A DNA stretch of 62,405 nucleotides from Bacteroidota bacterium (lineage in GTDB: Bacteria > Bacteroidota > Bacteroidia > Chitinophagales > Chitinophagaceae): the NCBI GenBank assembly GCA_947453145.1, contig CANGFA010000015.1:1-62405 (forward strand), written 5' to 3'. Position 1 is the first letter of the stretch. The number at the start of each line of letters is the position of its first letter. A model generated the notes under the pieces. The model made no database searches and was not told where the DNA came from. It saw only the letters and a program-made list of their open reading frames with translations. This document shows, in pieces, positions 35,821 through 47,300 of this stretch. A program made the position numbers and the translations under genes.

Positions 35821-35903
35821 ATGATATATTTTAAAATTTAATAGAAAAGACAAATTTACCCTCATTTTTTACGCCAAATGGGATTTATAAAAGCAGTAAT
35901 GCA

Positions 35904-35931
35904 CAAAAAATCCCCCAATTTCTTGGGGGAT
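35904..35931 (-). terminator. Strong terminator between the two glutamine synthetase genes
   Basis: ATCCCCCAA (35910-35918), loop TTTC, TTGGGGGAT (35923-35931). On the minus strand the stem is followed by TTTTTT. It ends the GSII gene 60 bp after its stop. Confidence 0.9.
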
Positions 35932-35991
35932 CACAATTTAAAAACACAATTTATGAATGCTGGATCTAAAAAACCTTTGTAAATGAGGCCA

Positions 35992-37005
35992 TTACACCTT
36001 AGCAGTTTTCACTGTAGTGATAATTCTAGCAGCAACTTTATAAGGATCTGCTGCAGAGTTTGGACGACGATCTTCCAACCAACCTTTCCATCCTTTTTCT
36101 ACCGCTCCAATTGGGATACGGATAGATGCTCCTCTGTCAGAAACGCCGAAAGAGAAGTCATGGATAGATGCTGTTTCATGCTTACCCGTTAAACGTAAAT
36201 GGTTGTCTGCGCCATAAACATCAATATGCTCTTTTACAAATGGACGGAAGGATTCACAAATAGTTTCATACACTTCACGCTTACCACATGTTCTTAATAT
36301 AGTGTTAGAGAAGTTAGCGTGCATGCCTGAACCGTTCCAGTCCAATGTGCCTAATGGTTTACAATGCCAGTTAATAGAAACTCCATATGTTTCACCAATT
36401 CTTTCTAATAAATATCTTGCTACCCAAATTTGGTCTCCAGCTTCTTTTGCACCTTTTGCAAAAATTTGAAATTCCCATTGTCCTGCAGCAACTTCTGCAT
36501 TAATACCTTCTACATTCAATCCAGCTTCTAAACACACATCTAAATGTTCTTCCACAATATTTCTTCCGTATGCATTGTTAGCGCCAACTGAACAGTAGTA
36601 AGGACCTTGAGGGCCAGGGTATCCACCTTCTGGGAAACCTAATGGCTTATTGGTTGCAGGATTCCATAAGAAATATTCTTGTTCAAATCCAAACCAAAAA
36701 TCATTGTCATCATCTTGAATAGTTGCACGACCGTTTGAAACGTGAGCAGTTCCATCTGCATTCAAAACTTCACACATTACTAAGTAAGCATCCTTACGTT
36801 GAGGATCTTTGCAAATGAATACTGGTTTTAATAAACAGTCAGAAGAACCGCCTAATGCTTGTTCTGTAGAAGAGCCATCAAAGCTCCACATATCACAATC
36901 TTCTAGTTTACCACTAAAGTTGTTTTCAATTTTTGTTTTGCTTCTTAAAGACTGTGTTGGTTTGTAGCCATCTAACCAGATGTACTCCAATTTAGATTTA
37001 GACAT
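35992..37005 (-). CDS. Glutamine synthetase type II (beta-grasp, eukaryote-like)
   Basis: A 337-residue protein, the short GSII length. It has the beta-grasp start KLEYIWLDGYKPTQSLRSKT and CDMWSFDGSSTEQ, the ATP/Glu site GQWEFQI and WNGSGMHANFSNT, LTGKHETASIHDFSFGVSDR and the C-terminal DRRPNSAADPY. GSII is the class of plants and animals (glnII in rhizobia and actinomycetes) and also occurs in some Bacteroidota. It makes glutamine from glutamate, ammonia and ATP. It is divergent from purL across a 339-bp AT-rich region. Confidence 0.95.
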   Translation of the reverse strand: MSKSKLEYIWLDGYKPTQSLRSKTKIENNFSGKLEDCDMWSFDGSSTEQALGGSSDCLLKPVFICKDPQRKDAYLVMCEVLNADGTAHVSNGRATIQDDDNDFWFGFEQEYFLWNPATNKPLGFPEGGYPGPQGPYYCSVGANNAYGRNIVEEHLDVCLEAGLNVEGINAEVAAGQWEFQIFAKGAKEAGDQIWVARYLLERIGETYGVSINWHCKPLGTLDWNGSGMHANFSNTILRTCGKREVYETICESFRPFVKEHIDVYGADNHLRLTGKHETASIHDFSFGVSDRGASIRIPIGAVEKGWKGWLEDRRPNSAADPYKVAARIITTVKTAKV

Positions 37006-37344
37006 GGTACGAATGTTTAAATATTAAAAAAATAATGTATACAAATAATAATGTTCTATTTATCGTATCTGAGCACGAAAATAAGGAAGAATCTTAAATG
37101 TTCTAGTCTATATGCTAATAAAAAACATCATTTGTGTATAAATATATAATATATATAAAAATATAATATGATTATTTTGCACAATTCATTGATTTTCAGA
37201 GCAAACTGTTTTTTAGAATTCCTTGGGGTTTATTTAATTAATTGAATACTACACATTTTTACTTCTCAATGTTGGTAAATCGGTTCTTGAGTGCGCCCCC
37301 CGTTTTGTAACTTTACCAAATCTAAAAAGCCTAATCCTATACAA
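37006..37344. promoter_or_regulatory. AT-rich divergent region between GSII gene and purL
   Basis: A 339-bp stretch without a gene. It includes an almost pure A/T tract at ~37137-37169 (repeated ATATA runs), likely curved DNA, and the purL promoter at its right end. I see no clear palindrome for a nitrogen regulator. Confidence 0.5.
37287..37315 (+). promoter_or_regulatory. purL promoter
   Basis: TTG (37287-37289), 18 bp, TAACTTTA (37308-37315), close to the Bacteroidota consensus; the last G of TANNTTTG is A. The leader to ATG 37345 is about 25 nt. Confidence 0.5.
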
Positions 37345-39555
37345 ATGGAAATTACCGTAAAGACCGCGCAGCAATTAAGATTAACCGAGGAAGAATTTGA
37401 GATGATTAAACAAAAACTAGGTCGTACTCCAAATTTCACAGAACTATGTGCATTTAGTGGAATGTGGAGTGAGCATTGTAGTTATAAAAACTCCATTAAG
37501 TGGTTAAAAACTTTGCCTCGTGATGGAGGTAGAATGTTGGTGGCAGCTGGTGAAGAGAATGCGGGATTAATGGATATCGGAAATGATTATGGTGTGGTAT
37601 TTAAAATAGAATCACATAATCACCCAAGTGCATTGGAGCCGTTCCAAGGTGCTGCTACTGGTGTTGGTGGAATACAAAGAGATATTTTTACCATGGGTGC
37701 AAGACCAATTGCTTCTTTAAATAGTTTGCGTTTTGGAAAATTAGAAGATAAAAAAACACAAAGATTATTAGCTGGTGTGGTGCATGGTATTGGTCATTAT
37801 GGAAACTGTTTTGGTGTTCCAACAGTTGGAGGTGAATTATATTTTGAACAATGTTATCATACCAATCCTTTAGTGAATGCAATGAGTGTTGGTATTGTGA
37901 AAGCGGGTAAAACAGTGAGTGCCATTGCACTTGGAACAGGCAATCCAGTATTTTTTGTAGGAAGTGCTACTGGTAAAGATGGTATTGGTGGCGCTAGTTT
38001 TGCTTCTGCCGAAATTACAGCAGACAGTGTAGAAGAATTGCCGGCAGTGCAAGTAGGTGATCCTTTCCAAGAAAAAAAATTACTAGAAGCTTGTTTGGAA
38101 GTTATTGAAACAGGTGGTGTGGTTGGTATGCAAGATATGGGTGCAGCTGGCATTATTTGTTCTACTGCCGAGATGAGTGCGAAAGGTGGAGTAGGCATGC
38201 GCATTGATTTAGACAAAGTGCCTACGCGTCAACAAAACATGAAAGCTTGGGAATTATTATTAAGTGAGAGCCAAGAAAGAATGTTAATGGTTGTTGAAAA
38301 AGGAAAAGAAGCACAGGTATTAGCGGTGTTTGAAAAGTGGGATTTATCTTGTTCTAATATTGGTGAGGTAACCGATGATGGGTTACTTAATTTTTATATG
38401 CACGGAACTTTAGAAGCATCCTTGCCTGCATATGAATTAGTATTAGGTGGTGGTGCTCCTGTTTATTCAAGAGACTTTAAAGCGCCTTCCTATTTAGAAA
38501 AAGTAAACGCTTTTGATATGAATTCGGTTGCGGATGTGACCGATTTAAAAGCCACTGTTGATGCATTGGTGCAAATACCAAACATCGCTTCTAAACGTTG
38601 GGTGTACACACAGTATGATAGCATGGTAGGTGCTGCAAATACAACAACCAATGCGCCAAGTGATGCAGCAATAGTATTAGCAAAGGGAACAGGTAAGGCA
38701 TTAGCGATGACCGTAGATTGTAATAGTAAATATGTTTATGCGAATCCGGAAGTAGGTGCTATGATTGCCGTATCGGAAGCTGCAAGAAATATTGTTTGTA
38801 GTGGTGGTGAACCCATAGGTGTAACCAACTGTTTGAATTTTGGTAATCCTTATGATCCTGAAGTATATTATCAGTTTGTGAAATCGGTTGAAGGAATGGG
38901 TGCAGCATGTCGTAAATTTAATACACCAGTAACCGGTGGTAATGTAAGTTTCTACAATCAAAATCCAGATGGTCCAGTATATCCTACACCAACCATTGGT
39001 ATGGTGGGTATTGTGGATGATATGAAAAATAGAATGACATTAGATTTTAAAAACGAAGGCGATAGTATTGTATTATTAGGTACACAAAGAAATGATATTG
39101 GTTCTTCTGAGTATCTAAATAAAATTAAAGGAGTTGAATTTTCTCCAGCACCTTATTTTGATTTAGAAGAAGAGTTTAGTTTACAACAATTGGTGGCTGG
39201 ATTAATTAAAGAAGCGAAAGTGAAAAGTGTGCATGATATTAGTGAAGGTGGATTAATGGTTACTTTATTAGAATCTGCATTTACCACTAACAAAGGATTT
39301 GAAGTAAGTGCACATGATACTAGCTTAAGAAAAGATGCTTATTGGTTAGGAGAAGCACAAAGTAGAGTAGTGGTTTCTTGTAATGCTGCACAATTGGATG
39401 CGATTCAAAATGCTGCAGTAGATGCTGGGATTGGGTTTGCTGTAATTGGTAAAGTAACCAATGGCGCAGTGAAAGTGGCAGGTGAAGATTGGGGCAGTAT
39501 TGGAGATTGGAAAATTAAATATGATACAGCTATTGAAAAACAATTAGCTGGATAA
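37345..39555 (+). CDS. purL: Phosphoribosylformylglycinamidine synthase, PurL subunit
   Basis: The start is ATG 37345 (MEITVKTAQQLRLTEEEFEM), giving 736 residues, the size of the small multi-subunit PurL that works with PurS and PurQ. Motifs include FSGMWSEHCSYKNSIKWLK, ESHNHPSALEPFQGAATGVG, GGELYFEQCYHTNP and a second-half TGGNVSFYNQNP. It turns FGAR into FGAM in purine synthesis, using ammonia channelled from PurQ. purS and purQ are not in the window. hldD follows after 22 bp. Confidence 0.96.
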   Translation: MEITVKTAQQLRLTEEEFEMIKQKLGRTPNFTELCAFSGMWSEHCSYKNSIKWLKTLPRDGGRMLVAAGEENAGLMDIGNDYGVVFKIESHNHPSALEPFQGAATGVGGIQRDIFTMGARPIASLNSLRFGKLEDKKTQRLLAGVVHGIGHYGNCFGVPTVGGELYFEQCYHTNPLVNAMSVGIVKAGKTVSAIALGTGNPVFFVGSATGKDGIGGASFASAEITADSVEELPAVQVGDPFQEKKLLEACLEVIETGGVVGMQDMGAAGIICSTAEMSAKGGVGMRIDLDKVPTRQQNMKAWELLLSESQERMLMVVEKGKEAQVLAVFEKWDLSCSNIGEVTDDGLLNFYMHGTLEASLPAYELVLGGGAPVYSRDFKAPSYLEKVNAFDMNSVADVTDLKATVDALVQIPNIASKRWVYTQYDSMVGAANTTTNAPSDAAIVLAKGTGKALAMTVDCNSKYVYANPEVGAMIAVSEAARNIVCSGGEPIGVTNCLNFGNPYDPEVYYQFVKSVEGMGAACRKFNTPVTGGNVSFYNQNPDGPVYPTPTIGMVGIVDDMKNRMTLDFKNEGDSIVLLGTQRNDIGSSEYLNKIKGVEFSPAPYFDLEEEFSLQQLVAGLIKEAKVKSVHDISEGGLMVTLLESAFTTNKGFEVSAHDTSLRKDAYWLGEAQSRVVVSCNAAQLDAIQNAAVDAGIGFAVIGKVTNGAVKVAGEDWGSIGDWKIKYDTAIEKQLAG

Positions 39556-39577
39556 ATAAATACATACGTATCTCCTC

Positions 39578-40594
39578 ATGAAAAAACAGCCCTCCATAGT
39601 AATTACAGGTACCGCCGGATTTATCGGGTCGGTATTCGTACAATACTTAAATGAACAGGGCTTCACTAATTTATTATTAGTAGATGATTTTGGGGTAGAA
39701 GCAAAAAGAAAAAACTGGGAAGGGAAAACCTATACTAAAATAATAGAGCGTCAAGCTTTTTTAGCACAATTTTCAAATGATGAATTTGATATTGATATTA
39801 TTGTTCATTTGGGTGCCAGGACCGATACAACCGAATTTAATTATGCGATCCACGAGGAGTTAAATGTGGAGTATTCAAAAGTTCTTTGGAATTATGCTGC
39901 GCATAAACAAATTCCTTTTATTTATGCATCATCTGCAGCAACCTATGGTGCAGGTGAACATGGGTATGAGGATAGTCACAATATATTGAATCAATTACAA
40001 CCTCTCAATCCTTATGGAGTGAGCAAGAATGAATTTGATAAATGGGCTTTAGCGCAAACAGTAAAAGGAGAAACCAACAGTCCTGCCGCATGGACAGGTT
40101 TAAAGTTTTTTAATGTCTATGGTCCTAACGAAGGGCACAAGGCACGTATGGCTAGTGTAATATTTCATTCTTTTAATCAAATAAAAGAAACTGGATTGGT
40201 GAAATTATTTAAAAGTCATCGTCCCGATTATAAAGACGGTGAGCAGTTGCGTGATTTTATATACGTGAAAGATTTGGTGAGTGTTATTTTTTGGATGATG
40301 CAACAAATGCTAGCCGGTACTTGGACTAGTAATCATAATGGATTATATAATTTAGGAACTGGTAAAGCAAGATCGTTTTATGATTTAGCTGCAAATACAT
40401 TTATCGCACAAGGATTACAGCCAAATATTGAGTTCATTGATATGCCTATGGATATCAGAGATAAGTATCAATATTTTACCGAAGCCAATATGAATAAATT
40501 ACGTGCTGCTGGCTATGATAAACCTTTTTCAAGTTTGGAAGAAGGCGTTGCAGATTATGTTAAAAATTATTTAGTACCCGGAAAGGGTTACTAA
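39578..40594 (+). CDS. hldD: ADP-L-glycero-D-manno-heptose 6-epimerase
   Basis: A 338-residue short-chain-dehydrogenase-type epimerase. The NAD(P) motif is GTAGFIGSVF, followed by VDDFGVEAKRKNWEGK, HLGARTDTTE, the Ser region ASSAATYGAGEHGYED, the catalytic NPYGVSKNEFDKW (Y-x-x-x-K) and NVYGPNEGHKARMASV ... YKDGEQLRDFIYVKD. This pattern is specific for HldD/RfaD, which inverts C6 of ADP-heptose for the LPS inner core. It sits between purL and proC on the same strand. Confidence 0.93.
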   Translation: MKKQPSIVITGTAGFIGSVFVQYLNEQGFTNLLLVDDFGVEAKRKNWEGKTYTKIIERQAFLAQFSNDEFDIDIIVHLGARTDTTEFNYAIHEELNVEYSKVLWNYAAHKQIPFIYASSAATYGAGEHGYEDSHNILNQLQPLNPYGVSKNEFDKWALAQTVKGETNSPAAWTGLKFFNVYGPNEGHKARMASVIFHSFNQIKETGLVKLFKSHRPDYKDGEQLRDFIYVKDLVSVIFWMMQQMLAGTWTSNHNGLYNLGTGKARSFYDLAANTFIAQGLQPNIEFIDMPMDIRDKYQYFTEANMNKLRAAGYDKPFSSLEEGVADYVKNYLVPGKGY

Positions 40595-40650
40595 ATTTTT
40601 CATTCCAATTATTATAGTTGAAGCATTTTTTATTTTCAAATTCATTTCAT

Positions 40651-41454
40651 ATGTCCAATCATAAAATTGCCATCATTGGTGGCGGAAACCTAGGTTCTTC
40701 TATTGCAGAAGGATTAATCGCTAGCGGTTTTGCAAGTGCATCACAAATCACTGTGACCAAAAGAAACTTAAATACCATTCAACACCTTGCAGACAAAGGA
40801 GTAAACGCAACTTCCGATAATCAGACTGCTGTTAAGGAAGCCAACTATATTATTTTAGCTGTAAAACCTTTTCAAATTAAAGATATTGTTGCAGATATTA
40901 AGCCAATTTTAATTGCAGGCCAACATACCATTATTAGTGTTGCAACAGGTGTTTGGATCAAGGACCTAGAAGAAATGTTGAGCGCTGATTTTTCTTTATT
41001 TCGTGCCATGCCTAATACTGCTATCTCTATTCAACAAAGTATGACTTGTATTTGTGCGAATGCAAAAGCAAAAGATCAGGTAGCTTATGTGACTGCTTTA
41101 TTTGATCAATTAGGAAAGAGTATTGTGATTGACGAAAAATTAATGGATGCAGCTACTGTGTTAGGTGCTTGTGGGACTGCATATGCATTAAGATATATCC
41201 GTGCCAATATTCAAGGTGGGATTGAAATAGGATTTAGTGCAGCACAAGCATCTTTAATTGCAGCGCAAACGGTGAAGGGGGCGGCCGATTTATTATTAAC
41301 AAAGAATACCCATCCAGAACAAGAAATTGATAAAGTAACCACTCCAATGGGCTGTACCATTGCAGGGTTAAATGAAATGGAACATCAAGGATTTAGTTCT
41401 TCTTTAATTCGAGGCTTAACTGCTAGTTATAGGAAGATTAAAAACGACATGTAA
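40651..41454 (+). CDS. proC: Pyrroline-5-carboxylate reductase
   Basis: The start is ATG 40651 (MSNHKIAIIGGGNLGSSIAE), giving 267 residues, a normal ProC length. The NAD(P) motif IGGGNLGSSIAEGL, then ILAVKPFQI, SVATGVWI, FRAMPNTAISI and the C-terminal VTTPMGCTIAGLNEMEHQGF (the P5C site) identify it. It makes proline from pyrroline-5-carboxylate. The longer frame upstream is AT-rich and not conserved-looking. Confidence 0.96.
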   Translation: MSNHKIAIIGGGNLGSSIAEGLIASGFASASQITVTKRNLNTIQHLADKGVNATSDNQTAVKEANYIILAVKPFQIKDIVADIKPILIAGQHTIISVATGVWIKDLEEMLSADFSLFRAMPNTAISIQQSMTCICANAKAKDQVAYVTALFDQLGKSIVIDEKLMDAATVLGACGTAYALRYIRANIQGGIEIGFSAAQASLIAAQTVKGAADLLLTKNTHPEQEIDKVTTPMGCTIAGLNEMEHQGFSSSLIRGLTASYRKIKNDM

Positions 41455-41497
41455 GTATAAATAAATTTATTTTTTGTCAATTAAAACCAAATAAGAA

Positions 41498-41571
41498 GCC
41501 CTGAAATATTGTTCCATGAAGCCGATTTCGGCTGCCTGCCGCTGAGGCAAATGGAAGCAATATTTCAGGGC
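41498..41571. repeat. Cloverleaf-like palindromic element between convergent genes
   Basis: Outer arms 41498-41517 (GCCCTGAAATATTGTTCCAT) and 41551-41571 pair over 20 bp with one bulged G. Inside are two smaller hairpins: AGCCGA-TT-TCGGCT (about 41520-41533) and TGCCT/AGGCA around GCCGCTG (about 41533-41549). The element is more GC-rich than its surroundings. It may be a REP-like or MITE-like repeat, a structured RNA, or an unusual two-way terminator. I saw no second copy in the window and no target-site duplication. Confidence 0.75.
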
Positions 41572-41605
41572 GTTATTAATTTAAAAAAGCTGTTTTTAAA
41601 AAGTA

Positions 41606-42481
41606 TTAATGTGCTTTTAAAAACGCAATTGCTTTTGCATAGGCATCGGCAGTAGCTGTTGGATTAAAGCTTGGATTACTTGGATTTGCAAAACCATGAT
41701 TCGCTTCATATCTATTCACAGCTAAATTTTTACCTGCTAATTTCATATTGTTTTCAAAATCATTTACCATGGCAGGGGAAGGGGCTTGATCTTGATTTCC
41801 AAAGAAGCCAATGATATCACATTTGATAGATTTTAATTTATCCATATTGGTTTCTGGACGACCATAATACATTACAGTCCCTTTTGCTTGAGGTCCAGCA
41901 AGAATTGCAGTTTGTAAACTCCACATACCACCAAAGCACCAACCAACGCTATAAATAGAAGCTTCCGCACCTGCATTTTTAATAGCCCCTTGAATAATTG
42001 CGTTCATTCTACCCATGTCTGCACCGCGCATTAATTTCATCGCACTGTCCGGAGTAGCTGCTACTTTTCCATCATACATATCTACTGCAATTACATTCAT
42101 ATCACCTAATGCTGCATAATATTTGTCAGCTTCCAATTTAATATGATCGTTTAAACCCCACCATTCTTGAATTACAATTAACCACTTTTTACTCTTCTTT
42201 TTAGCAGGAATAAAATACGCATTGGCTTGTTTGCCATCTGCTGCGTCAAATTGAATCATTTTACCTAATAAATCGGCTGCATTTACCTTAATAGGGGTAA
42301 TATGCATTGCAGCAAAACCAGTGGTTGAGGCTTCCAATTTATAAGCCTGTAGTGTTTCCATATTTAAACATTCCACAACGTCGCTTTTATTTACCGGACT
42401 AAATTGTGTGTTTTCCCAATGCCAGCTCATTAATCCGCCCGCAATTAGGGAAATAAATAGGGCAAAAAGTAATTTTTTCAT
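41606..42481 (-). CDS. Dienelactone-hydrolase-family protein, exported
   Basis: A 291-residue alpha/beta hydrolase. It begins with a signal peptide or anchor (MKKLLFALFISLIAGGLMSW). The nucleophile elbow has Cys in SVGWCFGGMWSLQTA, typical of dienelactone hydrolases, preceded by WLIVIQEWWGLNDHIKLEAD and VIAVDMYDGK; the His is in EANHGFANPSN. The family hydrolyses dienelactones and related esters, but exported members in Bacteroidota have no known substrate. It converges with proC across the cloverleaf-like element. Confidence 0.88.
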   Translation of the reverse strand: MKKLLFALFISLIAGGLMSWHWENTQFSPVNKSDVVECLNMETLQAYKLEASTTGFAAMHITPIKVNAADLLGKMIQFDAADGKQANAYFIPAKKKSKKWLIVIQEWWGLNDHIKLEADKYYAALGDMNVIAVDMYDGKVAATPDSAMKLMRGADMGRMNAIIQGAIKNAGAEASIYSVGWCFGGMWSLQTAILAGPQAKGTVMYYGRPETNMDKLKSIKCDIIGFFGNQDQAPSPAMVNDFENNMKLAGKNLAVNRYEANHGFANPSNPSFNPTATADAYAKAIAFLKAH

Positions 42482-42584
42482 AGAATTTTATTGTTTTGTT
42501 GTGAAATTGTACACTTTTAAATAACAGTTTTAAACATTTTAAGTTCAAGCCCTCAGGCGATTTTTTTCTCGTGGTTTTTTGGCG

Positions 42585-44330
<1,746 letters not shown>

Positions 44331-44337
44331 TTTATGG

Positions 44338-44368
44338 TTGGAAATATTGCTAACATGTGTTAGCTTTA
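44338..44368 (+). promoter_or_regulatory. icmF promoter overlapped by an inverted repeat
   Basis: TTG (44338-44340), 20 bp, TAGCTTTA (44361-44368) resembles the Bacteroidota promoter. GCTAACA-TG-TGTTAGC (44349-44364) has perfect 7-bp arms with a 2-bp centre and covers the spacer and the start of the -7 element, a classic repressor position. The start codon is at 44373, so the leader is nearly absent. Confidence 0.55.
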
Positions 44369-44372
44369 TGCC

Positions 44373-47300
44373 ATGAATAAAGTTAGAATATTAACCTGTA
44401 CCAGTTTATTTGACGGTCATGATGCTTCTATTAATATCATGCGTCGTGTATTACAAGAAAATGGTGTTGAAATCATTCATTTGGGTCATAACCGATCGGC
44501 TTATGAAATAGTTGCAGCTGCAATAGAAGAGGATGTGCAAGGCATTGCGATTACTTCTTATCAAGGAGGTCATGTTGAGTTTTTTAGTTTTGTTCGACAA
44601 TTATTAGATGCTTCCGGATATAATCATGTTAAAATCGTTGGTGGGGGCGGTGGAACTATCTTACCAAAGGAAGCTAAAATTTTAGAGGCGAATGGTATTT
44701 CAAAAATATACTTACCTAATGATGGTTTGGTAATGGGCATTGATGGAATGATAAAAGAGGTAGTGCGTATTTGTTCTTATGTTTTAAAACCACACGCAAA
44801 AAAAACATTCCCTAAACTTTCCATTCAAAAATTAATTGATCCGCGCTTTTTAAGCAGGCAAATTACGTTGTTGCAAAATGGTGATTTGAAAATTCCCAAG
44901 CAAACTCTACAATCAAAAAAGAAAACTTCCAATACATTAAATTCTGTTCCTATCATTGGTATAACAGGTACGGGTGGCGCAGGAAAATCAACGGTGGTGG
45001 ATAGGTTAGTTCAATATTATGTACAATGTAATCCAACAAAAACAATTGCAGTTATTTCGGTAGATCCATCTAAAAGAAAAACGGGCGGCGCATTATTAGG
45101 AGATCGAATCAGAATGAACTCGATTCATCATCCCAATGTATTTATGCGTTCTTTAGCAACTAGGAGTGATATGCAGTCTGTGGCGCATTCCATGGATGGT
45201 GTCATTGAACTTTGTAAGTTGGCTGGATTTGATTGTATACTTATTGAGACTGCAGGGGTGGGGCAAAATGATGCAACAATTGTGGACTATGTAACGGTGC
45301 CAGTATATATTATGACGCCAGAATTTGGAGCCCCTACGCAATTAGAAAAAATAAACATGATTGACTATGCGCATGTTATTGGCATTAATAAATTTGATCG
45401 TGCAGGAGGTTTAGATGCTTTAAGAGATGTTAGAAAACAATACAACAGATCACACCATTTATTTAATACAAATAAGAATGTAAGCCCTGTTTTTGGTACC
45501 ATGGCAGCGCATTATAGTGATCCAGGAATGCAGGCAATGTTCAATGCATTGGTGCAAAATATAAATACCATTCATGGCACCCAATTCAAGCAGATAAACA
45601 ATCCTATTGACTATAACGAAAATCAAATCATAACTCCTACTATTCCCAATAAGCGGATAGGCTATTTAAATGAAATTATTGAAGTCATTCACAAAAACAA
45701 TGATTGGATCGCAGAACAAAAGCAATGGGTTTCTAAATGGTATTGTGTAAGTAAAACAATGGAGGATCCGATGCTTGCTAAAAACACTGCTTTACTCAAA
45801 ACGAAAAAAACAATCGAGTCAAATATTCACAGCGAGGTTAAAAATTTAGTCACTGAATGGCCTGCGCTTTATGATAAATACCAGCAAAAGGTATATGAAG
45901 ACGAAGTGAGGGGCAAAAAATCAACACACCCATTTGTTTTTGAAACCCCCTCTGGTATACAATTGAATAAAGTGTATTTGCCAAAATATGCCGACTGGGG
46001 AGATATTGCCGAATGGCAATTAAAGGAAAACACACCAGGTAGGTATCCTTTTACAGCAGGTGTTTTTGAATTAAAAAGAGCCAATGAAGATCCAACTAGG
46101 ATGTTTGCTGGAGAAGGCTGTCCCGAAAGAACCAATTGGCGTTTTCATTATTTAAGTAAAGGACAATCGGCAGTAAGGTTGTCAACTGCATTTGATAGTG
46201 TTACCTTATATGGACATGATCCAGCTATGAGAATGGATGTATTTGGTAAAATTGGAAATGCGGGCGTTAGTGTTGCAACTATTGATGATGCTAAAAAGCT
46301 GTATTCAGGAATTGATTTAAACGCTGCAAGTACTTCGGTAAGTATGACTATTAATGGCCCTGCACCAATGTTGCTTGCTATGTTTTTTAATACGGCCATT
46401 GATCAAGCTTGTGAAAAATATATTACTGAACAAAAATTATGGCCGCAGGTAAATAAAAAAATAAAACTATTATTACCTCCAACTTTATTGCCTACGTATG
46501 AATCAATCCATGTTAATATTCCAATGCATGAATGGCATAATGGACTTGGACTAAAATTATTAGGTATATCTGGTGACCAAGTATTGGATGCTGAAGTGTA
46601 TCAGCATATTAAAATCAATGTACTTAACAAAGTAAGAGGCACACTGCAGGCTGATATTTTAAAAGAAGATCAGGCACAAAATACTTGTATTTTTTCCACC
46701 GATTTCGCATTGCGCATGATGGGTGATGTACAATCTTACTTTGCAAAAAATAGCATTCGAAATTTTTATAGCATTTCAATTTCAGGATATCATATCGCTG
46801 AAGCTGGTGCCAATCCAATAACGCAATTAGCATTTACGTTGGCAAACGGTTTTACCTATGTGGAGTATTTTTTAAACCGGGGCATCGCGATTGATGATTT
46901 TATGCCTAATCTAAGTTTTTTCTTTAGCAATGGAATGGATCCAGAATATGCAGTAATTGGTAGGGTGGCTCGACGCATATGGGCAAGGGTAATGAAGTTA
47001 AAATACAATGCCAATGTCCGATCTCAAAAATTAAAATACCATATTCAAACCAGTGGGAGAAGTTTGCATGCGCAGGAAATTGATTTTAATGATATTAGAA
47101 CTACGCTTCAAGCTTTGTACGCCATTTATGATCAATGTAATAGTTTACATACCAATGCATATGACGAGGCCATAACAACCCCAACCGAAGAAAGTGTGCG
47201 AAGAGCATTGGCAATTCAGCTAATTATCAATAAGGAATTAGGAACGGCTAAGGTAGAAAATACACAACAAGGAAGTTTTTTAATCACCGAATTAACCGAT

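Noticed and set aside
37137..37169. Replication origin suggested by the A/T-only tract
   Set aside because: No DnaA-box cluster and no dnaA or other origin genes nearby; it reads better as AT-rich promoter DNA.
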